Positions 25,466-34,951 of a DNA stretch of 64,000 bases are shown here, piece after piece. Made by a program: the position numbers and the translations under genes. The stretch's first letter is position 1. Every line of letters starts with the position of its first letter. Source of the stretch: Anderseniella sp. (GTDB lineage: Bacteria > Pseudomonadota > Alphaproteobacteria > Rhizobiales > Aestuariivirgaceae); assembly GCA_030626025.1 (NCBI GenBank), contig DAOUPT010000005.1, positions 1 through 64,000 of the forward strand, written 5' to 3'. Under the pieces are notes generated by a model. The model was not told where the DNA came from, searched no databases, and worked only from the letters and a program-made list of their open reading frames with translations.

Positions 25466-26158
25466 ATGAAAACTTCTACATTCATGGCCGCTGTGGTCGC
25501 CACTACTGTGGCATTTGCTGGCCTGGCGCACGCCGAGGATACAAAAACTGATGGCCAGATTCTGCTTTCAGTGGATTTCGAACCACGCAACGTTGATCTG
25601 ATTGAGGTTGGTGATTTTCACTTCTTGCCCGGTCAAAAAGGCCCGACTCATACCCATGATGCTCCTGCAATTGGTTATGTTTCACAGGGTACTATCTACT
25701 ATCAGGTTGAAGGACAAGCTGCACAAATCCTGAAGACTGGAGATGCCTTTTTCGAGCCGACCACCAGCCGCATCATGCATTTTGACAATGCATCCAAAAC
25801 TGAAAAGGCAGTCTTTACCGACTTTAACCTTCAGCGAAAAGGCGAGCCATTCATCAGCTTTGAGAAGCCTTTGACCGAAAAGATTGATCGACGCTCTTTT
25901 CCCACTATCAATTTCGGTGGTCGAAGCGTGAAAAAGGTTGAAGCCTTTTCGAAAACAATCGGCAAGGGAAAGAGTTCAACCAGTAAAGTCAGTGAACCGG
26001 TTCTTGGCTACGTTGCTGATGGCACAATTGTCTTGAAAATCGGAAATGAAAAGCCAGTCGAGATCAAGCGTGGACGAACCTTCTTTCAACCCGCTGGCAC
26101 ATCGATCAAGATCAGCGCGACAGAAAGCGCAAAAGTAATCAGCTTCCACCTCCGTTAG
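25466..26158 (+). CDS. Exported bicupin protein
   Basis: 230 residues. A signal peptide (MKTSTFMAAVVATTVAFAGLAHAED) is followed by two cupin barrels: the first with HFLPGQKGPTHTHDAPAIGYVSQG and PTTSRIMHFDN, the second with GYVADGTIVLKIG and FFQPAGTSIKIS. Histidine metal ligands (HTHD) are present in the first barrel but not obvious in the second, which may be structural. AAAGGA sits before the start. It is probably expressed with the tautomerase 42 bases upstream and acts in the periplasm; the ligand is unknown. Confidence 0.75.
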   Translation: MKTSTFMAAVVATTVAFAGLAHAEDTKTDGQILLSVDFEPRNVDLIEVGDFHFLPGQKGPTHTHDAPAIGYVSQGTIYYQVEGQAAQILKTGDAFFEPTTSRIMHFDNASKTEKAVFTDFNLQRKGEPFISFEKPLTEKIDRRSFPTINFGGRSVKKVEAFSKTIGKGKSSTSKVSEPVLGYVADGTIVLKIGNEKPVEIKRGRTFFQPAGTSIKISATESAKVISFHLR

Positions 26159-26490
26159 GGTCTTAGCTGCCCTGCAAATACCAGAACGAGAGTACTCGGT
26201 TGGCTTCATCAGCGGTAACACGTGGGCGTGGCCGATCGAGTGTTTATGCAACACCGGATAGGCATATCAGACATTTGAATGATCCTTCTGTGGATAGTTC
26301 AATTCTTCAAAATACCTGATTCCTGGCCTCTCAATCAAGAGACAATTAACTGCAGCCTCGCTGCAGGTGTTCCCCTTTGCCGGTGTCAGATGCGATCAAT
26401 TTACCGCCAATATTTTCAGGCAACTAAGAGAGCGCAACTCGATTGTAAATTTAAAATGACGGTTGCCCTGCGGACCTGCACTTAACATTG
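26159..26490. other. Gene-free gap between convergent genes
   Basis: No intact gene is seen. On the minus strand a stop-to-stop stretch of about 26 codons (ending VLSFWYLQGS, stop at 26164-26166) has coding character and could be the end of a lost gene. A 7-bp perfect hairpin CTGCAGC/GCTGCAG lies at 26350-26366. Confidence 0.3.
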
Positions 26491-27180
26491 TTATCTGCCC
26501 TTCAGCCTTTTATCTGTATTTTCGGAAAAACCCTTTACAGCTTTTTTGGCAAAAGCCTCTCGCCAATTTTTTGATAACGCATTGAACTCAGCAAGCTCGG
26601 CAGCGATAGCAGTGTCAAGACGCGGGTTAAAGCGGGCATGAATAAGGCGTTGCAATGACCAGTCCATGTGGATGCGTTCGATGACTTCCATTTTATCACC
26701 AACTTTGACCATGCCGTTTTCCAGAACCCGGTAATACCAACCTGTAAATCCAGTTTTCTGAAACTGGGCAGCCATTTTGTTGAGGCCGGTATGGGCATTA
26801 AGTTTCCAGCACGGTTGGCGCCCCTGACATACTTGTACTGTTGCCGACCCAAGCGACAATACATCGCCAAGATGCAAGTTTTCTTCCGTGAGGCCGGTTG
26901 TCGAGATATTCTCACCAAAGCATCCAGCCCGAAATTGTGCGGCAGCTTCTGGAAATGTATCGCGCCAAAAATCCATATGCTCAGATGCATAATGGTGGAT
27001 GGCTTTCTCGGGCCCGCCATGCACAGCAATATCTGCTTGCTGATCTTCCACAAAACCATTTGTTTCTATATGCAGTGGTCCGTCAACTGGTTGTTTGGCA
27101 ATCGCTGAAGGTGGTTTGTCCGGCCAAAGGTTTTTTATTTTGCCGACAAAAAGGCCCGCTACAATAGCGCTGTCACTCAT
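26491..27180 (-). CDS. MOSC-domain protein, YiiM type
   Basis: 229 residues. The MOSC core is clear: VDGPLHIETNGFVEDQQADIAVHGGPEKAIHHYASEHMDFW, then GCFGENISTTGL and the conserved cysteine patch VCQGRQPCWKLN, followed by a C-terminal 3-alpha extension as in YiiM. These proteins handle molybdenum cofactor-linked sulfur chemistry or reduce N-hydroxylated compounds with partner reductases. It lies 30 bases downstream of the MarR gene and is probably co-transcribed with it. Confidence 0.85.
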   Translation of the reverse strand: MSDSAIVAGLFVGKIKNLWPDKPPSAIAKQPVDGPLHIETNGFVEDQQADIAVHGGPEKAIHHYASEHMDFWRDTFPEAAAQFRAGCFGENISTTGLTEENLHLGDVLSLGSATVQVCQGRQPCWKLNAHTGLNKMAAQFQKTGFTGWYYRVLENGMVKVGDKMEVIERIHMDWSLQRLIHARFNPRLDTAIAAELAEFNALSKNWREAFAKKAVKGFSENTDKRLKGR

Positions 27181-27210
27181 TTCGTTTTCTCCAGAAGGTG
27201 TAAATTATGC

Positions 27211-27762
27211 TTATGCTGTAATTTCGTGCTCAAAGCAGATTTGGGTTGTTTCTGGCCGAGCAAGGGGGACATTGAGCAAGGCGCAGTATGGGGCGTTAGA
27301 CTTTCTGTGGTGGTGTTGGCAAGTTGCACACACACCAAAGCTGCGATCACCACGCGCCCGCAAAAGCTCCTTAACGAAGCCTTTCAGGTTTTGCGCCAAT
27401 TGATCAACTTGTCTTTTATCCATTTGGGCCAATGCAGCACCGATGGATGTTTCAAAGTCGAACGCGTCTTGTCCCTTTGCTGTGAGGGAGTAACTGGTTC
27501 TGCGCCGGTCAGTTTCAGATTTCTGTTCTTCAACAAGCCCCTTGCGGGTCAGTGCTTTTAACGTGCCCGAGACGGTTCCGCGCATGGCCGATAAATATTC
27601 TGCAACCTGTGACGGGGCCCGGGAATACTGGTTGGCCTTTGCCAGATAAGAAAGCGCTGCAAGTTGAGCCGGGTTGAGGTCCCCCACCCAATGCTCGGCG
27701 GCACTGATCCGCGATAGTCGATCAATCAGATCCTGGATTTCGGTGTGTGGATTTTTTTTCAT
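27211..27762 (-). CDS. MarR-family regulator with a C-terminal four-cysteine motif
   Basis: 183 residues. The winged-helix part covers about residues 28-105 (QVAEYLSAMRGTVSGTLKALTRKGLVEE, DRRRTSYSLTAKG). After a helical linker, the C terminus carries C145-x2-C148, C160 and C176 with several histidines (QHHHRK), suggesting a bound metal or Fe-S cluster and hence redox or metal sensing. It is divergent from the secreted protein at 27854; the 91-base gap should hold its operator. It precedes the MOSC gene. Confidence 0.82.
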   Translation of the reverse strand: MKKNPHTEIQDLIDRLSRISAAEHWVGDLNPAQLAALSYLAKANQYSRAPSQVAEYLSAMRGTVSGTLKALTRKGLVEEQKSETDRRRTSYSLTAKGQDAFDFETSIGAALAQMDKRQVDQLAQNLKGFVKELLRARGDRSFGVCATCQHHHRKSNAPYCALLNVPLARPETTQICFEHEITA

Positions 27763-27853
27763 AAATACATAATAGCGAGTCAGAATTACTATTGCAATAT
27801 TTTCGACTCGGTATTATATAGGATTTCTACGTTAATCTAAAATGGAGTTTAAA

Positions 27854-28603
27854 ATGAACGTTCTCACTCTCGGTGTTCTGGCCCTAACCCTCTCAGCATC
27901 TGCTGTATTGGCTGATGCCAGCCACGCAATCAATCAGGAAGGCGCTGTCAAATCGGCTGCCGACAAATCCAAAACCGCATCATTTGACATTCTTGCTGCC
28001 CATGTTCATCGCAAAGGCCGCACAGTAACGTTCCACATGACCACCAATGGCGATGCTGGTGCTAAAACCCCATCGCCAGTCGGCAAGCTTGCCGGGGCTC
28101 CTGTTTATGGCTATGTCTGGCCAACCTCACTTGACCCTTCAACTGTCGGGTTTGAAGGAAAAACCGGTATCCTTGCATTGGCGGCAACAAGTCATCCCGA
28201 CTTTGATGACACGCCATTATATGATGAAAATGCTGATGGCGATTTAGCCAATGACGGCAAGCTTTGGCACAGTCACTGGGTTGTACTGACCCCCACCAAA
28301 GCCTGTGGCGAGGGCGCATTGGCGGTCCGCGACATTCCAAAGGGCGAAACACCCAAAATGCCTGCCACATGGCCCGGCCTGCCTATTTTTATAGACAGTC
28401 CCGGTTACACCCCGCAAATCAGCGGTGCAGAGGTGAAGGTGATTGTACCATTTGCTGATCCAGAAACAGCAAAATATGCGAGCTACGATGGTGTGACAGC
28501 GGCCATGAAGGTCAATGCCAACATCCATGCACCATTGCTTTGTGTTACCGATGTTTTTGATGTTGCATCTGGTAATCTGAGTTTGCCAGGTAAAGTCAAG
28601 TAA
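27854..28603 (+). CDS. Secreted protein of unknown function
   Basis: 249 residues. MNVLTLGVLALTLSASAVLADA is a signal peptide. The mature part has GYVWPTSLDPSTVGF, a DENADGDLANDGKLWHSHWVVL stretch that looks like a calcium- or metal-binding turn, and two cysteines (ACGEG, LLCVTD). No family is recognised with confidence. The start at 27854 has GGAG six bases upstream; the ATG at 27842 has none. It is divergent from the Cys-rich MarR regulator and is the likely target of that regulator. A strong terminator follows. Confidence 0.65.
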   Translation: MNVLTLGVLALTLSASAVLADASHAINQEGAVKSAADKSKTASFDILAAHVHRKGRTVTFHMTTNGDAGAKTPSPVGKLAGAPVYGYVWPTSLDPSTVGFEGKTGILALAATSHPDFDDTPLYDENADGDLANDGKLWHSHWVVLTPTKACGEGALAVRDIPKGETPKMPATWPGLPIFIDSPGYTPQISGAEVKVIVPFADPETAKYASYDGVTAAMKVNANIHAPLLCVTDVFDVASGNLSLPGKVK

Positions 28604-28630
28604 CCCAATCTTTGGTTCGATGATAACTTT

Positions 28631-28664
28631 CGCGAGGGATGAAAAATTCACCCCTCGCGTTTTT
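28631..28664 (+). terminator. Intrinsic terminator after the secreted protein gene
   Basis: CGCGAGGG pairs with CCCTCGCG around a 12-base loop, followed by TTTTT. The rest of the gap to guaA (28665-28941) holds no gene or motif I can support. Confidence 0.85.
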
Positions 28665-28941
28665 GCGTTGGCCGGCATTTCTTTAGCCAACAAACCAATC
28701 GATTTGTATTTCCAACTGGTGAGTTCGTGCATGCATTTCAAAAAACTCACACGACTGTTAGCGTGGACGACCTCTCGGCCGACAACGGTTTGCCCGATAC
28801 CGGCACTACAAGGTGACACATTGAATTGGTGGCCACTGGTGGAAGCCCATGGGCGATACCTGATAAATCTGGAAAGTTAATTTATTTCAACAGGTTAAGC
28901 TTGGATCGGGTTTCCCCAAATTTGCGCAGATTGGAAAATCA

Positions 28942-30489
28942 CTATTCCCACTCAATGGTCCCTGGTGGCTTGCTGGTTATGTCATAGACCACGCGGTTGA
29001 TGCCTTTTACCTCGTTGATGATCCGGGTGGAAACGGTGCTCAGGAAGTCGTGGTCGAAATGGTAATAGTCGGCGGTCATGCCGTCGGTGGAGTTTACGGC
29101 GCGCAGGGCACAGACATATTCATAGGTGCGGCTATCACCCATTACGCCTACGGTCTGGACTGGTAACAGCACAGCAAAGGCTTGCCAGATGGCATCGTAC
29201 AGGCCGGCTTTTCTGATTTCGTCGAGATAAATCGCATCGGCTTTTTTGAGTATTTCGATTTTTTCGCGGGTGATCTTGCCGGGGATGCGAATGGCCAGAC
29301 CCGGTCCGGGGAATGGGTGGCGCCCGACGAATTTTTCCGGCAGGCCAAGCTCGGTGCCCAGCACCCTGACTTCATCCTTGAACAATTCACGTAACGGCTC
29401 GACCAATTGCATGTTCATGCGTTCGGGAAGACCACCAACGTTGTGGTGGGATTTGATGGTCACCGACGGGCCACCGGTAAAAGAGACGCTTTCAATCACA
29501 TCAGGATACAACGTGCCCTGGGCCAGGAACTTTGCTCCGCCAACTTTTTTGGCTTCGGCTTCAAACACATCAATAAACAATTTGCCGATGGTCTTGCGCT
29601 TGACCTCGGGATCATCGACACCCTCAAGCGCATTGATGAACATATCAGCGGCATCTACATGGTCAAGTTTGAGATCATAATGATCGCGGAACATGGTGAC
29701 GACTTCATCGACTTCACCTTGCCGCATCAGGCCGTGGTCGACCAGAATGCAGGTTAGCTGATCACCGATTGCTTCGTGCAGCAGCACGGCAACAACCGAT
29801 GAATCGACCCCGCCCGACAAGCCGCAGATAACTTTATCATCGCCAATCTGCTGACGCATATTGGCTATAATTTCATCCTTGAATGTCGCCATTGACCAGT
29901 CGCCGGTGCACCCACAGATGTTGCGAACGAAGTTTTTATAAAGTTTTGCACCATCGGGTGTGTGCACCACTTCGGGGTGAAACTGTACAGCGTAAAATTT
30001 GCGCGCCTCGTTAGCGATGGCGGCATAGGGTGCGCCGTTTGAAGTGCCTACCACTTCAAACCCTTCGGGGATTGCAGCAACGCGGTCGCCGTGGCTCATC
30101 CATACCTGATGTTTTTCGCCTGGTTGCCAGACACCATCAAACAGGGCGCAGGATCTCTCGACATCAAGGAAAGCGCGGCCAAATTCGCGATGGTCGGAAG
30201 CTTCGACCTTGCCGCCAATCTGCTCGCACATAAGTTGCTCGCCATAACAAATACCAAGCACCGGCAGGCCCATCTCAAAAACCTTTTGCGGGGCGCGCGG
30301 GCTTTGCCCTTCAAGCACACTGGCCGGGCCACCGGAAAGGATAATGCCTTTCAGGCCTTCCCACTCCAGCGCTTTTTCAGCCGATTGAAACGGTACGATT
30401 TCTGAATAAACCCCAAGCTCGCGAACCCGCCGGGCAATCAGCTGGGTTACCTGGGAACCAAAGTCGATAATGAGGATACGATCTGTCAT
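28942..30489 (-). CDS. guaA: GMP synthase (glutamine-hydrolysing)
   Basis: 515 residues, full length. The class I glutaminase domain has its nucleophile C81 in LGICYGEQL and the His-Glu pair in VQFHPEV; the ATP-pyrophosphatase domain has the P-loop LSGGVDSSV, and the C-terminal dimerisation domain ends [13 protein letters not shown]. It converts XMP to GMP with glutamine and ATP. A single gene on the minus strand, divergent from ubiM. Confidence 0.97.
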   Translation of the reverse strand: MTDRILIIDFGSQVTQLIARRVRELGVYSEIVPFQSAEKALEWEGLKGIILSGGPASVLEGQSPRAPQKVFEMGLPVLGICYGEQLMCEQIGGKVEASDHREFGRAFLDVERSCALFDGVWQPGEKHQVWMSHGDRVAAIPEGFEVVGTSNGAPYAAIANEARKFYAVQFHPEVVHTPDGAKLYKNFVRNICGCTGDWSMATFKDEIIANMRQQIGDDKVICGLSGGVDSSVVAVLLHEAIGDQLTCILVDHGLMRQGEVDEVVTMFRDHYDLKLDHVDAADMFINALEGVDDPEVKRKTIGKLFIDVFEAEAKKVGGAKFLAQGTLYPDVIESVSFTGGPSVTIKSHHNVGGLPERMNMQLVEPLRELFKDEVRVLGTELGLPEKFVGRHPFPGPGLAIRIPGKITREKIEILKKADAIYLDEIRKAGLYDAIWQAFAVLLPVQTVGVMGDSRTYEYVCALRAVNSTDGMTADYYHFDHDFLSTVSTRIINEVKGINRVVYDITSKPPGTIEWE

Positions 30490-30584
30490 GGCGGGGAATT
30501 ATAGGAAAAGCGCTGAGTCTGCAAGCACGCTTTAAAGAGTACAGGTAAATTGCCGCGACTTCTCGATACCCGCCTGACCTTGAT

Positions 30585-30598
30585 TTGATGCAGGTCAA
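30585..30598 (+). promoter_or_regulatory. FNR/Dnr-type box upstream of ubiM
   Basis: TTGATGCAGGTCAA has the FNR-consensus layout TTGAT-N4-ATCAA with one mismatch. It lies 88 bases before the ubiM start and 96 bases from guaA, so it could mediate oxygen-dependent control of either. Confidence 0.45.
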
Positions 30599-30685
30599 AC
30601 AGTTTGCTTTTACTTTGGTTTAGGTTTCAGGCCGTTCTGGCGCAGTTGCCAGTGGGTCCCTCCCCTAACTGTTCAGGTGAAGCAA

Positions 30686-31879
30686 ATGGATTATGACATC
30701 ATTATTATTGGCGCCGGTCCGGCCGGTCTCAGTTTTGCCCGAGCACTGGCTAATACGGATTTGAAAATCGCCCTTGTCGAGAGGTCGACGGAAAAGGATT
30801 TGGCTGAACCAGCATATGACGGGCGCGAGATTGCATTGACCCACCTGTCACACCGGCTAATGAATGATCTTGGCATGTGGCAGTTGATTGATGATGACAA
30901 GATTGCCCTTATCAAGAGCGCCAAGGTTCTCAATGGCAACTCACCCTATTCGCTCAACTTTGATCACGAGGAGACCAGCAAGGACAATCTCGGGTTCATG
31001 CTGTCCAACAATGTGATCAGGAAGGCAGCGTTTGACTCTTTGAAAGGGTTTGAGAACATCGCCCTTTTGACCGAAAAAGAAGTGGTGAATGTCGGCACTA
31101 ATGCCTCTGCGGGCTGGATAGAATTTGCCGATGAAACCCGCCTTAAAGCACCGCTTGTGGTGGCGGCTGACAGCCGGTTTTCATCAACCCGCCGGATGAT
31201 GGGAATTGCCACCTCGATGCTTGATTTCGGACGCACCTGTATTGTTTGTACCATGCAGGCGCAAAACCTGCATCAATACAGCGCCCATGAATGTTTTCAT
31301 TATGACCGCACGCTGGCGGTGTTACCATTAAATAATAATCAGGTTTCGATTGTCATCACCCTAGCCTCAGAAGAAACAGATTCAGTTCTGTCGATGCACC
31401 GTGATGATTTTGCCCGTGATATTGAGCGGCGCATGAGCAACAAACTGGGCAGGCTGGAACTGACCAGTGAGCGATTTGCCTATCCGCTGGTGGCGACGCT
31501 GGCGCGCAATTTCTACACCAACCGATTTGCGGTTATTGGTGATGCAGCGGTGGGCATGCACCCGGTTACCGCGCACGGCTTTAATCTTGGCCTGCAAAGC
31601 GCCCACATTCTGGCCAGCGAAATCAAGGCAGCGATTGCCAAGGGGGCCGACTATGCCGCCTCGCCGGTGCTGGCCCGTTACTCCAGCAAACACATGCGCA
31701 CCGCCGCGCCGATTTACCATGGCACCAACGCCCTGGTCCGCCTGTATACAACCACCACCCGCCCGGCCAAACTGGCCCGTAGGGCATTGTTGCATCTTGG
31801 TAATATTATCAAACCGGCCAAGGGGTTGATTATGGATCAGTTGACCGAGATTGGGGCGGAGAAAAGCGGGCGGTTTTGA
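30686..31879 (+). CDS. ubiM: UbiH/UbiM-family FAD-dependent ubiquinone hydroxylase
   Basis: 397 residues. FAD Rossmann motif GAGPAGLSFARAL (about 9-21), the substrate-ring motif near DSRFSSTRRMMGI, and the second FAD motif IGDAAVGMHPVTAHGFNLGLQSA (about residue 285) mark the UbiH/UbiF/UbiI/UbiM flavin hydroxylases. The sequence style matches UbiM, the alphaproteobacterial form that can carry out more than one ring hydroxylation in ubiquinone synthesis. The ATG at 30686 has AGGTGA upstream; a GTG at 30677 overlaps that site. The FNR-like box upstream fits an oxygen-linked pathway. Confidence 0.75.
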   Translation: MDYDIIIIGAGPAGLSFARALANTDLKIALVERSTEKDLAEPAYDGREIALTHLSHRLMNDLGMWQLIDDDKIALIKSAKVLNGNSPYSLNFDHEETSKDNLGFMLSNNVIRKAAFDSLKGFENIALLTEKEVVNVGTNASAGWIEFADETRLKAPLVVAADSRFSSTRRMMGIATSMLDFGRTCIVCTMQAQNLHQYSAHECFHYDRTLAVLPLNNNQVSIVITLASEETDSVLSMHRDDFARDIERRMSNKLGRLELTSERFAYPLVATLARNFYTNRFAVIGDAAVGMHPVTAHGFNLGLQSAHILASEIKAAIAKGADYAASPVLARYSSKHMRTAAPIYHGTNALVRLYTTTTRPAKLARRALLHLGNIIKPAKGLIMDQLTEIGAEKSGRF

Positions 31880-32002
31880 TTTGGCGAAGGCTGAATCAGG
31901 GCCAACGAAAATGTGATGATCCAATAGGTGCGTTGCGCTTGAATAGCCCGCAGGCTTGATTATAGTCGGCGATTCTATTTATCAATTAATTGGAAGTTTT
32001 TC

Positions 32003-32437
32003 ATGTTTAACCGAGCTGCTCTTTTCCTTGCCTTGACTTTTTCATTTGCAACCATGGCCACCGCCCCTTCTACAGCGGGATCAGATGATCGGGCATTGCT
32101 GGTTCTCAACGCAGCCGAAGCAACTGAAGTTAGAAGCGAAATGCGCAAGCTGCTGGAATCGGTTTCAGAAATTTTATCGGCATTGAACAAGAAAAACATG
32201 GCCGCTGTTGAAAAAGCCGCCCGCAAGAGCGGTATGGTCATGGTCGGGCAGGTAGAAGTATCGCTAAAAGAAAAACTGACCCCGACCTTCATGAAGCTTG
32301 GCAAAAGTGTTCACGTTGGCTTTGACCAAATTGCCGATGCTGCCCGCGATGGCGCTAATCAGGATAAAATAATCAACCTGCTGTCCGAACAAACCAACCG
32401 CTGCACGACTTGTCATGCTTCGTTTGGGATTAAATAG
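32003..32437 (+). CDS. Cytochrome c'-like periplasmic c-type cytochrome
   Basis: 144 residues. A signal peptide (to about ATAPSTAG, residue 26) is followed by a helical domain and a single C-terminal heme site C134-TT-C137-H138, six residues before the end. A four-helix body with C-terminal CxxCH is the cytochrome c' (or c-556) layout. These bind NO or CO or carry electrons in the periplasm. It lies between ubiM and cysG, near the sulfur-oxidation genes; a direct role there is only inferred. Confidence 0.75.
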   Translation: MFNRAALFLALTFSFATMATAPSTAGSDDRALLVLNAAEATEVRSEMRKLLESVSEILSALNKKNMAAVEKAARKSGMVMVGQVEVSLKEKLTPTFMKLGKSVHVGFDQIADAARDGANQDKIINLLSEQTNRCTTCHASFGIK

Positions 32438-32470
32438 GGTGGATTGGGCGTAAGGATTTAGACTAAGTCC

Positions 32471-33928
32471 TTACTCTCCCTTGCTCACCCATTCCTTCAT
32501 ATCATCGCTCGAATAGTCCGCGTGCATGGAGCCCATGTTGGTTTTGTACCAGGACAGTTTCTCGCGCAGATTGACGACTGTGCCGACGATTATCATGGCC
32601 GGGCCTTTGAAGTTGGCGTCTTTCAGGACGTCGCAGAGGGTTGAGACGGTGGCAGTTATTACCCGTTGGGTTGGGCGGGTGCCGTTGTCTATGACGGCTA
32701 CTGGTAAATCGGGGTCGGCACCGCGCTGTATGAAGCCTTTGCACAGATGTGGCGTGTTGGACAGACCCATGTAGATGGCAACGGTCTGGTTGGGACGCAA
32801 AAGAACATCCCAATCGACATCAAGTACACCATCGCGGCCGTGGGCTGTGGTGAACACACAAGCCTGGGCGTGATCGCGGTGGGTTAGGGGAATTCCGGCG
32901 TAGGTTGAACATCCTGAGGCGGCGGTTATGCCGGGAACGACTTGAAAAGGAATTTGCTCTGCGGCGAGAGCTTCGATTTCCTCGCCGCCACGGCCGAAAA
33001 TAAACGGGTCGCCGCCTTTGAGGCGCAGGACACGTTTGCCTTGCTTGGCCAGATTGACCAGCATTTGTGAGATATCCTGTTGCGGCACGATATGCTGTTG
33101 GGGCATTTTGCCGACATAAACCCGTTCGGCATCACGGCGTACAAGATTCAAAATCCCCTCACCTACCAGGCGGTCATAGACCACCACATCGCAGAGTTGC
33201 ATCAGCCGTAAAGCGCGGAAAGTCAGCAGATCGGGATCACCGGGACCACCGCCGACCAGATAGACTTCGCCCAATTTGGGGCGTTCGGTACCAGCCACAG
33301 CTGCTTCAAGTTCGGCATTAAGTTGTTCTGTGGCCCCTGCTTCATCTCCGGCAAGAAAGCGGTCTGCAACCGGGCCGGTGGTCACAGCTTCCCAAAACCT
33401 GAGCCGGGCACTGCCAGCCTTTAGTTTTTTCATCGCTGCATCGCGGTAATTACCGACAAAACGGGCCAGATCACCGTAAGATGCCGGCAGCATGACTTCG
33501 AGGCGAGCCCTTATGGTGCGGGCCAGAATGGGCGAGGTTCCACCTGTTGATACGGCGATGACCAAAGGATCACGATCAACGATGGACGGGGTGATGAAGT
33601 CGCAATTTTCAAAATCATCAGCGACATTGACCAGCACACCGGCGGCGCGAGCCATGTCGGCAAAGGCTTTGTCAGCCGCCTCATTGCCGGTGCCGCCATA
33701 GGCGATAACGCAGTCTGTTAAGTCGGTTGTTGAAACGCTGCCCGTATGGTGTTTGAAATTGGCATTATCGAGAAAACCATCAAACTCGCCATCTAGCTGC
33801 GGGGCAAAAACCTCGACATTGGCACCGGCCCGCAAGGCCATTTCAACCCGGCGGGCGGCAACCATTGTACCGCCGGTGATAATGACTTTTTTGCCCTTGA
33901 GGTCGAGGAAAATTGGCAAGTGATCCAT
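32471..33928 (-). CDS. cysG: Siroheme synthase (multifunctional CysG)
   Basis: 485 residues from the preferred start MDHLPIFLDLKGKK. The N-terminal precorrin-2 dehydrogenase/ferrochelatase part has the NAD site VIITGGTMVAARRVEMAL and a dimerisation region to about residue 200. The C-terminal uroporphyrinogen-III methyltransferase has VYLVGGGPGDPDLLTFRALR, LRLKGGDPFIFGRGGEE and TAASGCSTYAGIPLTHRD. It makes the siroheme needed by DsrAB, which explains its place near the dsr genes. The same frame extends to 34036, but those 36 residues look like a gene remnant (33965-34021). Confidence 0.93.
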   Translation of the reverse strand: MDHLPIFLDLKGKKVIITGGTMVAARRVEMALRAGANVEVFAPQLDGEFDGFLDNANFKHHTGSVSTTDLTDCVIAYGGTGNEAADKAFADMARAAGVLVNVADDFENCDFITPSIVDRDPLVIAVSTGGTSPILARTIRARLEVMLPASYGDLARFVGNYRDAAMKKLKAGSARLRFWEAVTTGPVADRFLAGDEAGATEQLNAELEAAVAGTERPKLGEVYLVGGGPGDPDLLTFRALRLMQLCDVVVYDRLVGEGILNLVRRDAERVYVGKMPQQHIVPQQDISQMLVNLAKQGKRVLRLKGGDPFIFGRGGEEIEALAAEQIPFQVVPGITAASGCSTYAGIPLTHRDHAQACVFTTAHGRDGVLDVDWDVLLRPNQTVAIYMGLSNTPHLCKGFIQRGADPDLPVAVIDNGTRPTQRVITATVSTLCDVLKDANFKGPAMIIVGTVVNLREKLSWYKTNMGSMHADYSSDDMKEWVSKGE

Positions 33929-33964
33929 GGGGTTCTTTCTGGTCGTCAGTTCGTCTTGTGGCGT

Positions 33965-34021
33965 GCGCTTAGCCACCATTACGCCCATCTCTTTAACGGC
34001 TTGGGCGTAGATGTCAAAGAG
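33965..34021 (-). pseudogene. Remnant of the 77-residue gene end, now fused in frame to cysG
   Basis: The minus-strand frame gives LFDIYAQAVKEMGVMVAKR against IFDIHPQAAKEMGEAMIKW at the 3' end of the small gene at 35568. The DNA patch CCATCTCTTTAACGGCTTGG matches CCATCTCTTTAGCGGCTTGG there. No start signal or remaining gene accompanies it. It would extend CysG if translation began at 34036. Confidence 0.6.
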
Positions 34022-34257
34022 GTCATGCAGCCGCATTCTTTGGCAGCCATGGGTTTTGGTTGAGTTTCGTTGACACTACCCATGTTTCTATGGGAATTCA
34101 ACGTTCAGTTTTTCCCGGAAGTGATAAATACAGTAGCTTTCACCACATATTTGCAGAGTTGTATTTCCAGACCATATGTTCAGCAAAAACGCTTAATAAA
34201 TATGTGTATTTAGTAAACCGTCACCCTACCTTAATGGGTCATTAATTAATTCGGTAA

Positions 34258-34292
34258 CTGTCACCGTAACCTTTCGTAACCTGTCACCGTAA
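34258..34292. repeat. Tandem motif CTGTCACCGTAA, left side of the cassette
   Basis: CTGTCACCGTAA occurs at 34258-34269 and again at 34281-34292, each preceded by GTAAC. The inverse (TACGGTGACAG) lies at 35509-35519 on the other side of the two-gene cassette. The rest of 34037-34318 is AT-rich and holds no gene. Confidence 0.6.
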
Positions 34293-34318
34293 TTTAGGTT
34301 GAAAGCAAGTCGTTCAAA

Positions 34319-34807
34319 TTAAGTCTTTTCATTAGTGAATTCAATCTTACCATCAGGCAGAAGGTAAAGAACGAGAGCTCGTCCATTTGTCACGGTGGGA
34401 TGATGAGCAGAGCCTGGTGGATTCACGCACCATCCAGCACCAAGACCATCAAAATGGGCACCTTGCGTAACCGGCATAACCATACATATTTCACCAGTAG
34501 GGTGTCTATGATGCGGTCCTACGACATTAGTGAGGTCAACCACATCAAGACTCAGATTGGCATTCTTAGCGGTTGCCTCAAGCACACGACCGAACCGCCG
34601 CCCCTCTCCACCTTGCTGGCACATCCATCCTGATGCAATTGCCTGATGGCATGCTTTTTCGATACCACGAAAAACATCACTGGATGGGGGAATGTCGTTG
34701 TTGAGCTTATTTTCAAGATTTGAATCAATCTTTGCCCGGGAAATGATCGCCAACACCGGCGCAACTATTGCCCTGAATTGTTTTAAATTCTCATCCTGGG
34801 GTTTCAT
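34319..34807 (-). CDS. DUF4863 family, 4-hydroxylaminobenzoate lyase-like
   Basis: 162 residues. The C-terminal half is highly characteristic of DUF4863: GRRFGRVLEATAKN, VVDLTNVVGPHHRHPTGE, MPVTQGAHFDGLGAGWCVNPPG and GRALVLYLLPDGKIEF. PnbB, a studied member, turns 4-hydroxylaminobenzoate into protocatechuate and ammonia. The HHRHP and HHPT patches could bind metal as in a cupin-like barrel. No partner nitroreductase is nearby, so the substrate is open. It is divergent from the GFA gene and shares its cassette. Confidence 0.75.
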   Translation of the reverse strand: MKPQDENLKQFRAIVAPVLAIISRAKIDSNLENKLNNDIPPSSDVFRGIEKACHQAIASGWMCQQGGEGRRFGRVLEATAKNANLSLDVVDLTNVVGPHHRHPTGEICMVMPVTQGAHFDGLGAGWCVNPPGSAHHPTVTNGRALVLYLLPDGKIEFTNEKT

Positions 34808-34951
34808 ACCATCCTCAATTTAGTCATGCAGAAACTACTTCGCTAAAATAAACAGCCGCACCCAAAAGCTAGCCTATAACCGATCTTTGGTCTATCTTTG
34901 GTTTCAAAGACCACGCTTTGGCAGGTATGGTTTCAATGGAAGGAGAATAAA

